This document shows positions 49,599 through 58,642 of a DNA stretch of 64,000 bases, piece by piece. Source of the DNA: Caulobacter vibrioides (lineage in GTDB: Bacteria > Pseudomonadota > Alphaproteobacteria > Caulobacterales > Caulobacteraceae); NCBI RefSeq assembly GCF_002858865.1, contig NZ_PJRR01000012.1, positions 186,001-250,000 of the forward strand, written 5' to 3'. The notes below the pieces were generated by a model. That model saw only the letters and a program-made list of their open reading frames with translations. It ran no database searches and was not told the DNA's origin. The position numbers were made by a program, and so were the translations under genes. Position 1 is the first letter of the stretch, and each line of letters starts with the position of its first letter.

Positions 49599-50498
49599 AT
49601 GTCCCTGATCGGCGAAAAGCCCGCGCCCTCTTCGAAAAGCGACCACATCAAGGACGGCACCGACGCCAGCTTCATGGCCGACGTCATCGAGGCCTCGAAG
49701 ACCCAGCCCGTGATCGTCGACTTCTGGGCCACGTGGTGTGGTCCCTGTCGCCAGCTGACCCCGACGATCGAGAAGGTCGTCAACGCCGCCAAGGGCGCGG
49801 TCAAGCTGGTGAAGATCGACGTCGACAAGAACCCGGGCTTTGCGGGCCAACTTCGCGTGCAGTCGATCCCCACCGTCTACGCCTTTGTCGACGGCCGGCC
49901 GGTGGACGCCTTCCAGGGCGCCCTGCCCGAGAGCCAGGTCCGGGCCTTCGTGGAAAAGCTGGCCGGGGCCGCCGAGGGCGGCGCCCTCGACGAGATCATC
50001 GCCATGGGCAAGGAGTCGCTGGAGATCGGCGATCTGGGCGGCGCGGCCCAGGCCTTCGCCCAGGCGCTGCAGATCGACCCGACCAGCGCCAAGGCCCTGG
50101 GCGGCATGGCCCGGGTCTATCTGGCCAACGGCGACCCGGAAGGCGCCGCCGAGGTGGTGGCCATGGCCCCGGCCGACGCCAAGGACCCCGATCTCGACGC
50201 AGCCCGCGCGGCCCTGGCCCTGGCGGCCGAAGCGCCGTCGGAGACCGCCGCCTTCGAACAGCGTCTGGCCGCCGATCCCGATGACCACGAGGCGCGGCTG
50301 GAGCTGGCCAAGGCCCTGGCGGGCGTGGGTCACCTGCAGGACGCCGCCGACCATCTGCTGACCATCATCGCCCGCGACCGCGCCTGGAACGACGACGCCG
50401 CGCGCAAGCAGCTGCTGACCGTGTTCGAGGCCGCCGGCCCGACGTCGGAAGTGGCCAAGCAGGGCCGGCGCAAGCTGTCCTCGATCCTCTTCAGCTAG
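49599..50498 (+). CDS. cnoX: Chaperedoxin CnoX (thioredoxin-TPR)
   Basis: A 299-aa protein with an N-terminal thioredoxin domain (about 20-130; DFWATWCGPC with Cys47 and Cys50) and C-terminal TPR-like helices (IAMGKESLEIGDLGGAAQAFAQALQIDPTSAKALGGMARVYL). CnoX binds oxidation-damaged proteins and hands them to GroEL or DnaK. Unlike E. coli CnoX, which lacks the CxxC pair, the redox-active CGPC is intact, as known for the Caulobacter protein. It is followed within 15 bp by a LON-domain gene. Confidence 0.93.
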   Translation: MSLIGEKPAPSSKSDHIKDGTDASFMADVIEASKTQPVIVDFWATWCGPCRQLTPTIEKVVNAAKGAVKLVKIDVDKNPGFAGQLRVQSIPTVYAFVDGRPVDAFQGALPESQVRAFVEKLAGAAEGGALDEIIAMGKESLEIGDLGGAAQAFAQALQIDPTSAKALGGMARVYLANGDPEGAAEVVAMAPADAKDPDLDAARAALALAAEAPSETAAFEQRLAADPDDHEARLELAKALAGVGHLQDAADHLLTIIARDRAWNDDAARKQLLTVFEAAGPTSEVAKQGRRKLSSILFS

Positions 50499-50513
50499 CC
50501 CAAGGAGCCTTGG

Positions 50514-51191
50514 ATGCCGGTGGCCTACCGCAAGATCGACGATCTGCCCCTGGTGATCCCGGTGTTCCCGCTGGACGGCGCCCTGCTGCTGCCCGGCGGC
50601 CAGCTGCCGCTGAACATCTTCGAGCCCCGCTATCTGAACATGCTGGACGACGCCATGTCGGGCGAGCGGATGATCGGCATGATCCAGACGCGGCCCTCGC
50701 CGGGCGGCAAGGGCGATCCGCAGCGCCCGGCCCTGGCCCCGGTGGGCTGCGCGGGCCGGGTGACCAGCTTCGCCGAGACCAGCGACGGCCGCTATCTGAT
50801 CACCCTGACCGGCGTCTGTCGCTTCCGGACCGGGGAGGAGTTGCCCGTGCGCACGCCCTATCGCCAGGTGCGGGCCGACTTCGCGCCCTATCAGGCCGAT
50901 CTGCGCGAGGACGCGGCCGGCACGCGCACAGCCAGCGAGATCGATCGCCTGATGATCGCCCTTCGGCGCTATCTCGACCATCGAGGCTTGGCCATCGACT
51001 GGAGCGACGCCGAAGCCGCCCCCTCCGACGCCCTGATCAACAGCCTCGCCATGGCGCTGCCGTTCGATCCGATGGAGAAACAGGCCCTGCTCGAGGCCGA
51101 GACCATCTTCGAGCGCAAGGCCACCCTGACCGCCCTGCTCGAGATCGACGCGGCGGCCGGCGACGATGACGAACCGACATCGATCCAGTAG
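50514..51191 (+). CDS. LON N-terminal-domain protein
   Basis: A 225-aa stand-alone LON substrate-binding domain: PLVIPVFPLDGALLLPGGQLPLNIFEPRYLNMLDDAMSGERMIGMIQ, GCAGRVTSFAETSDGRYLITLTGVCRF and ALLEAETIFERKATLTALLEID. It lacks the AAA+ and protease parts of Lon, so it likely binds substrates or acts as an adapter. The start has AAGGAG upstream and lies 15 bp after cnoX, pointing to co-transcription. Confidence 0.9.
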   Translation: MPVAYRKIDDLPLVIPVFPLDGALLLPGGQLPLNIFEPRYLNMLDDAMSGERMIGMIQTRPSPGGKGDPQRPALAPVGCAGRVTSFAETSDGRYLITLTGVCRFRTGEELPVRTPYRQVRADFAPYQADLREDAAGTRTASEIDRLMIALRRYLDHRGLAIDWSDAEAAPSDALINSLAMALPFDPMEKQALLEAETIFERKATLTALLEIDAAAGDDDEPTSIQ

Positions 51192-51200
51192 ACAGAGTCC

Positions 51201-51398
51201 ATGACCGAAGCTTCCGCCCCCCTCATCGACGTCGATCCGCGCCTCTTGGAAGTGCTGGTGTGCCCCGTGACCCGCGGCCCGCTGGACTACGACCGCGCCA
51301 AGGGCGAACTGATCAGCCGCGCGGCCAAGCTGGCCTATCCGATCCGCGACGGCGTACCGATCATGCTGCCCGAAGAGGCGCGGGAACTGGAGGCTTAG
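51201..51398 (+). CDS. Trm112-family protein
   Basis: A 65-aa Trm112-like protein: [52 protein letters not shown]. The family often activates methyltransferases; bacterial forms may do the same or assist other enzymes. Only one of the usual zinc-ligand Cys residues (LVCPV) is present, so it is probably metal-free. It follows the LON-domain gene by 9 bp. Confidence 0.87.
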   Translation: MTEASAPLIDVDPRLLEVLVCPVTRGPLDYDRAKGELISRAAKLAYPIRDGVPIMLPEEARELEA

Positions 51399-51512
51399 AT
51401 CCTCCCCCCGATGGGGGAGGGGGTCGCGCAGCGACCGGAGGGGGAAGGTCTACGGGACCTGCCTCTCCCCTCTCCGTCGGCTTCGCCGACACCTCTCCCA
51501 CAGGGAGAGGAT
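51399..51512. repeat. Family B intergenic repeat, copy 3
   Basis: Starts ATCCTCCCCCCGATGGGGGAGG and ends CCTCTCCCACAGGGAGAGGATTTT, with GTCGGCTTCGCCGAC in the middle. It fills the space between the convergent Trm112-like and ubiquinone-hydroxylase genes and probably serves as a terminator for both. Confidence 0.8.
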
Positions 51513-51513
51513 T

Positions 51514-52779
51514 TTACAGCGCTTGCCCCCGCAACAGCCTGGGCAGATCACCCACCCCGCCGCCGGCCTCGTGCATGAAGAAGCGGCGCGCCGGGGCGAT
51601 CTGGTTGACCACCGCCAGACCCGCGCCCCGCGCCAGCCGCAGCAGCGGGTTGTCGTTGGAGAAGATCCGCACGAAGGCGTCGAAGGCCAGCGCATTGGTC
51701 ACGGTGTCGAACCGCCGCCAGCGGGCGTAACGCTCCAGCACGGCCTCGGCCCCGATGTCTTCGCCGTGGCGCACCGCCTCGACCAGCACTTCGGCCAGGG
51801 CGGCGGCGTCCTTGAGGCCCAGATTCAGGCCCTGACCCGCGATCGGGTGCACGCCGTGAGCGGCGTCACCAATCAAGGCCAGACGCGGGGCGACCATGCG
51901 CTCGGCCAGGGACAGCGACAGCGGATAGACGAAGATCGGCCCCTCGATCGACACCGCGCCCAGGAAGTCGCCGAACCGGCGCATCAGGTGGGCGTGGAAG
52001 GCCTCGGGGCCCGCCTGGCGCAAGGCCTCGCCGCGCGCGGTGCTCTCGGTCCACACGAGGCTCGCGCGATTGTCGGTCAGCGGCAGGATGGCGAACGGGC
52101 CGCTGGGCAGGAAGTATTCGTGGGCCACGCCCTCGTGCGGGCGCTCCAGCCTGACGGTGCAGACCACGCCGCTCTGGCCATAGCTCCAGCCGATGTCGCC
52201 GATACCGGCTGCGCGGCGTAGCACCGAGCCCCGCCCCTCGGCGCTGACGGCCAGGGGCGCGGTCAGCACTCGGCCGTCCGACAGGGTCAGCTTTGCCGCG
52301 CCGGGCTCGACCGACAGGGCCTTGGCGGCCATCGGCGCGATCACCGGGATGTTCTTGTCGATGACGGCCTTGGAGAGCGCGGCGCGGATCTGGCGGTTCT
52401 CGACCAGATAGCCCAGCGGCTCGCCCTCGATGCGCCCGGAGATCTCACTGGAGTCGAAGCGCAGGAAGGCCGGCAGCGGCTTGCGGGCCGCCGCGCCGGG
52501 CGTGCGGCCGTCGGTGACCAGGATCTGCTCGATGCGCTGGGCGTGCGGCTCCAGCGCCTGGCCCGCGCCGATCGCCCGCCACTGACGGAACGAGGAATAG
52601 GCGATCGCCGAGCTGCGACCATCGAAGGTCGGGGCCAGCTGGGCCTCGAAGGGCGCAGGATCGACCAGCAGCGGCCTCAGGCCGCCCGAGGCCAGAGCCA
52701 GGGCCAGGGTGGAGCCGGCCATGCCGGCGCCGGCGATGATCACATCAGCGTCGTGCGAAGGGGCGTTGGGGGCGCGCAT
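51514..52779 (-). CDS. UbiH/UbiF/COQ6-family FAD-dependent hydroxylase
   Basis: A 421-aa flavoprotein monooxygenase. The Rossmann GxGxxG is VIIAGAGMAGSTLALALA, and the second FAD motif is LALIGDAAHGVHPIAGQGLNLGLKDAAALAEVL, the UbiH/COQ6 signature. It most likely hydroxylates a ring carbon of the ubiquinone precursor; the exact position (UbiH, UbiI, UbiF or UbiL-type) cannot be told from the sequence by eye. Confidence 0.88.
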   Translation of the reverse strand: MRAPNAPSHDADVIIAGAGMAGSTLALALASGGLRPLLVDPAPFEAQLAPTFDGRSSAIAYSSFRQWRAIGAGQALEPHAQRIEQILVTDGRTPGAAARKPLPAFLRFDSSEISGRIEGEPLGYLVENRQIRAALSKAVIDKNIPVIAPMAAKALSVEPGAAKLTLSDGRVLTAPLAVSAEGRGSVLRRAAGIGDIGWSYGQSGVVCTVRLERPHEGVAHEYFLPSGPFAILPLTDNRASLVWTESTARGEALRQAGPEAFHAHLMRRFGDFLGAVSIEGPIFVYPLSLSLAERMVAPRLALIGDAAHGVHPIAGQGLNLGLKDAAALAEVLVEAVRHGEDIGAEAVLERYARWRRFDTVTNALAFDAFVRIFSNDNPLLRLARGAGLAVVNQIAPARRFFMHEAGGGVGDLPRLLRGQAL

Positions 52780-52826
52780 GGCGGCGATATGGGCCTCGCC
52801 GCCGGTCGCTGTCCAGAGCCGGGTCC

Positions 52827-53525
52827 CTACTTATGGCTCTCGGCGTAGGGCGCCTTGGCGTCGTTCTTGATCAGGCCGCGCGTGGCGTCGGCCACACCGA
52901 CCAGGACGAACTGCACCGCCAGGGCGCAGAGGATCAGGCCCAGCACGCGGACCACGATGCTCATGCCGATGCGGCCCAGCACCTTGCTGACCAGCGGCGA
53001 GGCCCAGAAGGTCAGCACCGTCACCAGCGACACGGCCGCGATCACCGCGACCCCGATGCCCATGCCCGCCGCGCCGAAGTCCTTGGCCTCGGCGGCGTAG
53101 ATGATCACGGTCGAGATCGAGCCCGGCCCGATCAGCAACGGCATGGCGAACGGCACGATCAGCCGCTCGAACCGCTGCTTGGCGTAGGCGCGGGGCGACT
53201 GATCCTCAATGCCCTCGGCGGCGTCGGCGAACATGGTGGTGAAGTCGTCGCGCACCATGTCCAGGCCCAGGATGAACAGGATGATGCCGCCGGCGATCCG
53301 GAAGGCCGGCATCGAGATGCCGAAGAACTCCAGCAGGCCCACGCCCGTGAAGTAGAAAAAGATCAGGAAGGCGGCCATGAACAGGCCGATATAGACAGCC
53401 ACCATCCGACGTCCGGCGGCGGCCGCGCCCAGGGTGGCGGCGGCGAACAGCGGCACGTTGCCGATCGGGTCGATCAGGGCGAACAGGGCGACGAAGAAGT
53501 TGACGGCAAGATTGGCCTCGGTCAT
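52827..53525 (-). CDS. MarC-family integral membrane protein
   Basis: A 232-aa protein with six membrane spans. MarC signature: FFVALFALIDPIGNVPLFAAATLG, FRIAGGIILFILGLDMVR, and RLIVPFAMPLLIGPGSISTVIIYAAEA. Once proposed as multidrug-resistance proteins, MarC homologs have no firmly proven transport role. It lies 47 bp upstream of the ubiquinone hydroxylase on the same strand. Confidence 0.92.
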   Translation of the reverse strand: MTEANLAVNFFVALFALIDPIGNVPLFAAATLGAAAAGRRMVAVYIGLFMAAFLIFFYFTGVGLLEFFGISMPAFRIAGGIILFILGLDMVRDDFTTMFADAAEGIEDQSPRAYAKQRFERLIVPFAMPLLIGPGSISTVIIYAAEAKDFGAAGMGIGVAVIAAVSLVTVLTFWASPLVSKVLGRIGMSIVVRVLGLILCALAVQFVLVGVADATRGLIKNDAKAPYAESHK

Positions 53526-53622
53526 TCGACGTCCCCACCTTTCTGATGCGCCTGAGCTTGCCCTTTCCTAGGGCCGACCGTCGCGCGCGCCAACCCTTGC
53601 GACCAAAACATCGGGGACTCCC

Positions 53623-54324
53623 ATGACCGCCGACCCGCGCCTGATCGTGCCGCTGGACCTGCCCACCGTCGACGACGCCCGCGCCATGGTCGAGCGCCTG
53701 GGCGACGCGGTCAGCTTCTACAAGATCGGCCTGGAGCTGCTGGCCAGCGACGGCATGGGCCTGGCTCACGACCTGAAGGCCTCGGGCAAGTCGATCTTTC
53801 TCGACTGGAAGCTGCACGACATCGGCGCCACGGTCGAGCGCTCGGCCCGGGTGCTGGCGACCAGCGGCTGCGACCTCCTGACCGTCCACGCCGAGCCGCA
53901 GGTGATGCAGGCGGCGGTCAAGGCGCGCGGCGACTCGTCCCTGAAGATCCTGGCCGTGACCGTGCTGACTAGCCTGACCGACGCTGACCTCGTGGAGATG
54001 GGCTACGCCTTCACCGCCCGCGATCTGGTCGAGCGCCGCGTGCGCCAGGCCCTGGCCTGCGGCGTCGACGGCATCGTCTCCTCGCCCCACGAAGCGGCCC
54101 TGGCCCGCGAGATCGCCAACGCGGCGGGCAAGCCCGAGTTCCTGATCGTCACCCCCGGCGTGCGCCCCGAATGGTCGGCCAAGAACGACCAGGCCCGCGC
54201 CGCCACGCCCGCCGACGCCCTGCGCGCCGGCGCCACCCACCTGGTCTGCGGCCGCCCGATCACCGCGGCCAACGACCCGCGCGAGGCGGCGCTGAAGGTG
54301 GTGGCGGAGATGGCGGGGATTTAG
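53623..54324 (+). CDS. pyrF: Orotidine 5'-phosphate decarboxylase
   Basis: A 233-aa TIM-barrel enzyme making UMP from OMP, the last step of de novo pyrimidine synthesis. Catalytic residues sit in FLDWKLHDIGATV (Asp61, Lys63, Asp66); LIVPLDLPTVDDA opens the barrel and VTPGVRP plus GATHLVCGRPIT form the phosphate site. Full length. Confidence 0.97.
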   Translation: MTADPRLIVPLDLPTVDDARAMVERLGDAVSFYKIGLELLASDGMGLAHDLKASGKSIFLDWKLHDIGATVERSARVLATSGCDLLTVHAEPQVMQAAVKARGDSSLKILAVTVLTSLTDADLVEMGYAFTARDLVERRVRQALACGVDGIVSSPHEAALAREIANAAGKPEFLIVTPGVRPEWSAKNDQARAATPADALRAGATHLVCGRPITAANDPREAALKVVAEMAGI

Positions 54325-54333
54325 TCCACGCTC

Positions 54334-54440
54334 GCCCCCTCCGCGCTTCGCGCTCCTCCCCCGGAGGGGGAGGAAGGATCGCTGCATCACCTTCCGCCCC
54401 CTTTGGGGCGGACGACCTGCGTGAGCAGGTCAGGTGGGGG
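54334..54440. repeat. Family B intergenic repeat, copy 4
   Basis: Contains CCCCCTCCGCGCTTCGCGC, CTCCCCCGGAGGGGGAGG and CCCCTTTGGGGC, then GACCTGC...GCAGGTC. It separates the convergent pyrF and ggt genes and resembles the family B elements, though its right half differs. Confidence 0.65.
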
Positions 54441-54451
54441 CAAGTGACAAG

Positions 54452-56149
54452 CTACTTCACCACCAGCCCCACCCCGCGCGCACGGGGGTCGGGCTCGGGA
54501 ACCGGCGCGCGATCCAGCACCTGGATCGCCTCGACATCGCCGCTGAAGCTCTCGGTCCAGCTATAGCCCCGGGCCTCCAGCGCCGCCTTCAGGTCAGCCG
54601 AGGGCGGGCCCGAGCGTTCGTAGAAGATCACGTTCTCCGGCAACAGCTGATGGTGAAAGCGCGGCGCGGCCTGGGCGGCCTTCAGGCTCAGACCATGGTC
54701 ATAGACATTGGCCAGCACCTGGAAGACCCAGGCGAAGATCCGCGAGCCGCCGGGCGTGCCGATCACCATGGCCACCCGGCCGTCCTTGGTCATGATCGTG
54801 GGGGTCATCGAGGACAGGGGGCGCTTGCCGGGCGCGATGGCGTTGGCCGCCCCGCCGACCACGCCGAACATGTTGGGCGCGCCGGGCTTGGCCGAGAAGT
54901 CGTCCATCTCGTTGTTGAGGATGAAGCCCGCGCCCTCGACCACCACGCCCGAGCCGAACGAGCCGTTCAGGGTGTAGGTGTTGGAGACGGCGTTTCCCCA
55001 TTGGTCGACGATCGAATAGTGGGTGGTCTCGTGCTTCTCCAGGCCCGGCTGGACGGCCTTGGTCGCCGAAGGCTTGGCGGGATCGACCTCCTTGGCGCGC
55101 CGCGCCACATAGACCGGGTCGATCAGGTTGGAGACCGGGACCTTCACGAAATCCGGATCGCCCAGATACTCGGCGCGGTCGGCGTAGACGCGCTTTTCGA
55201 TCTCGGCCAGCAGGTGGACATACTGCGGATCGTTCAGGGCCAAGCCCTGGAACATCGGCGCCAGGTTCTGCTTCATCAGGAGCAGCTGCATCAGGGCGAT
55301 CCCGCCCGAGCTGGGCGGCGGGGCGGTGATCACGTCATAGCCGCGCCACTGGGCGACCAGCGGCGTCCGCCAGGCCGCCTTGTAGGTCGAAAGGTCGGCC
55401 TTGGTGATCAGCCCCTTCACCGGGCCCCGCGCCATCTGGGCGACGATCAGGTCGGCGGTCTTGCCCTCATAGAACGCCCGGTCGCCGACCAGGGCGATCC
55501 GCTCCAGGGTGGCGGCCAGCTCAGGCTGCTTGAACAGCGTCCCGGCCTTGTGCGCCGCGAAGTAGGTGCGGAAGTTGGTCTTGGCGAACTCAGGCGGCGG
55601 CCCGTCGGCCAGCACCCCCGCCAGATGCGCATCGACGACGAAGCCGTCCCGCGCATAGCGGATGGCCGGGGCCAGAACCTGCCCCCAAGGCAGCTTGCCA
55701 AAGCGCTGATGGGCCATGGCGAGACCGCGCACCGTGCCCGGCACGCCCGCCGCCAGACCGCCGTACAGCGACAGACCCTCGACCGGCTCGCCGTCGGGAC
55801 CCAGATACATGTCGGCCCTGGCCGCCGCCGGGGCGGTCTCGCGGTAGTCGAGGAAGTAGGGCTTGCCGTCCATGTAGACGGTCATGAACCCGCCCCCGCC
55901 CAGATTGCCGGCTTCGGGATAGGTGACGGCCAGGGCGAAGCCGGTGGCCACCGCCGCATCGACCGCATTGCCGCCGGCCTTGAGAACCTCCTGCGCCGCG
56001 AGGGCGCCGTATTGGTCGGGCGAGGCCACGGCTCCCGCCTCCAGCGCCCGGACCGCTGCGGCGGCGGACCTCGGCTTGGCCTCGACGCTCGGCGCGACAA
56101 GCAGAAGCGCCGCCGAAAGGGCGGCGGCGAGGGGAGCGAACAGGCGCAA
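54452..56149 (-). CDS. ggt: Gamma-glutamyltransferase
   Basis: A 565-aa periplasmic Ntn-hydrolase precursor that self-cleaves before the Thr in ETTHYSIVD and hydrolyses glutathione or transfers its gamma-glutamyl group. A signal peptide (ALSAALLLVAPSVEA) is visible. Other signatures: GNAVDAAVATGFALAVTYPEAGNLGGGGFM, GSGVVVEGAGFILNNEMDDF and GGSRIF. Start TTG at 56149 is chosen because GGAGG lies 5 bases upstream; a longer frame reaches 56203 without a ribosome binding site. Confidence 0.93.
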   Translation of the reverse strand: MRLFAPLAAALSAALLLVAPSVEAKPRSAAAAVRALEAGAVASPDQYGALAAQEVLKAGGNAVDAAVATGFALAVTYPEAGNLGGGGFMTVYMDGKPYFLDYRETAPAAARADMYLGPDGEPVEGLSLYGGLAAGVPGTVRGLAMAHQRFGKLPWGQVLAPAIRYARDGFVVDAHLAGVLADGPPPEFAKTNFRTYFAAHKAGTLFKQPELAATLERIALVGDRAFYEGKTADLIVAQMARGPVKGLITKADLSTYKAAWRTPLVAQWRGYDVITAPPPSSGGIALMQLLLMKQNLAPMFQGLALNDPQYVHLLAEIEKRVYADRAEYLGDPDFVKVPVSNLIDPVYVARRAKEVDPAKPSATKAVQPGLEKHETTHYSIVDQWGNAVSNTYTLNGSFGSGVVVEGAGFILNNEMDDFSAKPGAPNMFGVVGGAANAIAPGKRPLSSMTPTIMTKDGRVAMVIGTPGGSRIFAWVFQVLANVYDHGLSLKAAQAAPRFHHQLLPENVIFYERSGPPSADLKAALEARGYSWTESFSGDVEAIQVLDRAPVPEPDPRARGVGLVVK

Positions 56150-56236
56150 GGCGGCCTCCAGGAGATCGTTCCGCCACGCTAGCCGATTGGGCGGAGCGGG
56201 CAACGGCCGAAGCGTCAGAGGCCGGGGAACCGTCCT

Positions 56237-56461
56237 CTAGAAATCGACGGCGACGCCCTTCTTCTCCCAGTCGCCGAAGCGGGTGGGTTCGGGGCCGTCG
56301 CGGCCGCCCTCTTCCGGCGGCAGGGACAGAGCCGCCTCGGCGGCGCGGCGGGCGGCGGCTTCCTCCAGCGCGCGGCGCGCGGCGGGGGTCAGGGTCTTGC
56401 CGGGCGCGGCGCCGGGAACCTCGGGCGCGGCGTCCGTTTCGGGGGTCGGGGTGTCGGTCAT
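56237..56461 (-). CDS. DUF1674/SDHAF4-like protein
   Basis: A 74-aa protein with a low-complexity Ala/Pro-rich front and the family C terminus GRDGPEPTRFGDWEKKGVAVDF. DUF1674 is the bacterial relative of mitochondrial SDHAF4, an assembly factor of succinate dehydrogenase. The sdh genes are not in the window. Confidence 0.88.
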   Translation of the reverse strand: MTDTPTPETDAAPEVPGAAPGKTLTPAARRALEEAAARRAAEAALSLPPEEGGRDGPEPTRFGDWEKKGVAVDF

Positions 56462-56577
56462 GGCGGCTCCTTGCCTCGTCGATATAGAGCGATCCTGGCC
56501 GCCGACAATCATCCCCGTCCACGCCGCCGGGCGACAATAGACTTGCGTCGGCGCGCGTCCCGAGGCACGGCGGGGCG

Positions 56578-57867
56578 GTGACTCAAGAACTGAACGACGG
56601 CCTCCCCGCCCGGGAAGCCGCCCTGACCCTGATCGACGCGGCCCTGTCGCGTCGCGGCGGCCTCGACGAAGCCGCCTCGGCCAACGGTTTCCGCTTCCTG
56701 GAACCGCGCGAGCGCGCGTTCGCCCGGGCCCTGGCCATGGCCGTGCTGCGCCATCTTGGCCCGATCGACCGCGCCCTGACGGCGCGCCTGCAGAAGGCCC
56801 CGCCGGATCGGGTGATGCACCTGCTGCGCCTGGGCGCGGCGCAGGCCTTCTATCTGGAGGTGCCCGCCTTCGCGGCCGTGGCCACCTCGGTGGAGCTGGC
56901 CGGCGCCAACAAGACCAGCCGCCCGTTCAAGGGCCTGGTCAACGCCGTGCTGCGCGGCCTGCTGCGCGATGCGCCGCCTGCCGATGACCCCAGCCTGCTG
57001 GCCCCGCCGTGGCTGTACGCCCGCTGGGTCGCCGCGTTCGGCGAGGCCACCGCCCGCCAGATCGCCGGCCAGATCGCCATCGAGCCCGCCACCGATCTGT
57101 CGGCCAAGCCCGGCGTCGATCTGGCCCCGCTCGTCGAGGCCTTGGAGGCCGAGGTCCTGCCCGGCGGGACCCTGCGTCTGCGCCGCAAGGGCGACGTGGC
57201 CGCCTGGCCGGGCTTCGAGGACGGAACCTGGTGGGTGCAGGACGCCGCCGCCGCCGTGCCCGCCCGCCTGCTGGACATCCAGCCGGGCGCGAGCGTGCTC
57301 GATCTCTGCGCCGCCCCGGGCGGCAAGACCCTGCAGCTGGCCGCCGCAGGCGCGCAGGTCGTGGCGCTCGACCGCTCGGCCGCGCGCCTCAAGCGTCTGT
57401 CGGAGAACCTGACCCGCACCGGCCTCTCGGCTGAAATCGTCGCCGCCGACGCCGCCGTCTGGGACGATACCCGGACCTTCGACGCCATCCTGCTGGACGC
57501 CCCCTGCAGCGCCACAGGCACCTTCCGCCGCCATCCCGACGTGCTGTGGGCCGCGCGCCCCGGCGATGTGGCCAGCCTCGCCAATGTCCAGGCCCGCATC
57601 CTCGACGCCGCCGCCGATCGCCTGAAGCCCGGCGCGCGCCTCGTCTACTGCGTCTGTTCGCTGGAGCCCGAGGAGGGCGAGGCCCAGGTCGAGGCCTTCC
57701 TGGCCCGTCGCCAGGACGTCGCGCTGGAGCCGATCACCGCCGCCGAGGCGCCGTCGGCCGGCTTCCCGGAGGCCAGCCTCACCCCGCGCGGGACCCTGCG
57801 CCTTTTGCCGCACCACCGCGACGACGGCCAGGACGGCTTCTTCGCCGCACGGTTTCGTAAGCTCTGA
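56578..57867 (+). CDS. rsmB: 16S rRNA cytosine-C5 methyltransferase RsmB-like
   Basis: A 429-aa RsmB/Nol1-Nop2 protein: an N-terminal NusB-like RNA-binding helical domain (AREAALTLIDAALSRRGGLDEA, FKGLVNAVLRGLL) and a Rossmann methyltransferase domain with DLCAAPGGKTLQLA, LDAPCSATGTFRRHPD (catalytic Cys) and VYCVCSLEPEEGE. The start codon is GTG. It makes m5C967 in 16S rRNA. Translationally close to no upstream gene. Confidence 0.94.
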   Translation: MTQELNDGLPAREAALTLIDAALSRRGGLDEAASANGFRFLEPRERAFARALAMAVLRHLGPIDRALTARLQKAPPDRVMHLLRLGAAQAFYLEVPAFAAVATSVELAGANKTSRPFKGLVNAVLRGLLRDAPPADDPSLLAPPWLYARWVAAFGEATARQIAGQIAIEPATDLSAKPGVDLAPLVEALEAEVLPGGTLRLRRKGDVAAWPGFEDGTWWVQDAAAAVPARLLDIQPGASVLDLCAAPGGKTLQLAAAGAQVVALDRSAARLKRLSENLTRTGLSAEIVAADAAVWDDTRTFDAILLDAPCSATGTFRRHPDVLWAARPGDVASLANVQARILDAAADRLKPGARLVYCVCSLEPEEGEAQVEAFLARRQDVALEPITAAEAPSAGFPEASLTPRGTLRLLPHHRDDGQDGFFAARFRKL

Positions 57868-57869
57868 AT

Positions 57870-57943
57870 GTCTTCCCGGCGAAGGTCGGGATCGCGGCAA
57901 GCTTGAGCATTTCCTGTGGTCCCGGGTCTTCGCCCGGGATGAC
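57870..57943. repeat. Family A intergenic repeat, copy 3 (short)
   Basis: GTCTTCCCGG...GTCCCGGGTCTTCGCCCGGGATGAC lies between rsmB and rpe. The right half matches the termini of the elements at 27465 and 43622, while the left end has diverged. It contains a CCCGGG-TCTTCG-CCCGGG hairpin. Confidence 0.65.
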
Positions 57944-57973
57944 AGAAGGGGTTTGGCCCGCTATCCCAGGGCC

Positions 57974-58633
57974 ATGACCGCGCCGATCATCGCCCCCTCC
58001 ATCCTCGCCTCCGACTTCGCCAAGCTCGGAGAGGAAGTCGCCGCCATCGAGGCGGCCGGCGCCGACTGGGTGCACGTGGATGTGATGGACGGCCACTTCG
58101 TGCCCAACATCACCCTGGGTCCCGACATCGTCAAAGCCATCCGGCCGCACGCCAAGATCCCGTTCGACGTGCACCTGATGATCAGCCCGGCCGATCCGTA
58201 CCTGGAAGCCTTCCGCGCCGCCGGGGCCGATCTGATCAGCATCCACCCCGAGGCCGGTCCGCACCTGCATCGCTCGCTCAAGCGCATCCGCGAGCTGGGC
58301 GCCAAGGCGGGCGTGGTGTTCAACCCCTCGACCGGGATCGACCACGTCGAGTGGATCCTCGAGGACGTCGACCTGCTGCTGGTCATGTCGGTGAACCCGG
58401 GCTTCGGCGGCCAGAGCTTCATTCCGGGCCAGCTACGCAAGGTCGAGGCCCTGCGCAAGATGGTCGACAAGGCCGGCCTTGATATCATCATCGAGGTCGA
58501 CGGCGGGGTCACCCCGGTCACGGCCCCGCAGTGCGTGGCCGCCGGGGCCACCGCCCTCGTCGCCGGCTCGGCGGTCTTCAAGGGCGGTCCGGCCGCCTAT
58601 GCCGACAACATCCGCGCGCTGAAGGGCGGCTGA
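57974..58633 (+). CDS. rpe: Ribulose-phosphate 3-epimerase
   Basis: A 219-aa TIM-barrel metal enzyme interconverting ribulose-5-P and xylulose-5-P in the pentose phosphate pathway. Signatures: IIAPSILASDFAKLGEEV, HVDVMDGHFVPNITLGP, DVHLMISPADPYLEAF, VMSVNPGFGGQSFIP, and IEVDGGVTPVTAPQ with phosphate-binding GSAVFKG. Start 57974 is at MTAPIIAPS. It follows a family A repeat and precedes a heparinase-family gene by 9 bp. Confidence 0.97.
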   Translation: MTAPIIAPSILASDFAKLGEEVAAIEAAGADWVHVDVMDGHFVPNITLGPDIVKAIRPHAKIPFDVHLMISPADPYLEAFRAAGADLISIHPEAGPHLHRSLKRIRELGAKAGVVFNPSTGIDHVEWILEDVDLLLVMSVNPGFGGQSFIPGQLRKVEALRKMVDKAGLDIIIEVDGGVTPVTAPQCVAAGATALVAGSAVFKGGPAAYADNIRALKGG

Positions 58634-58642
58634 CGGATCGCG

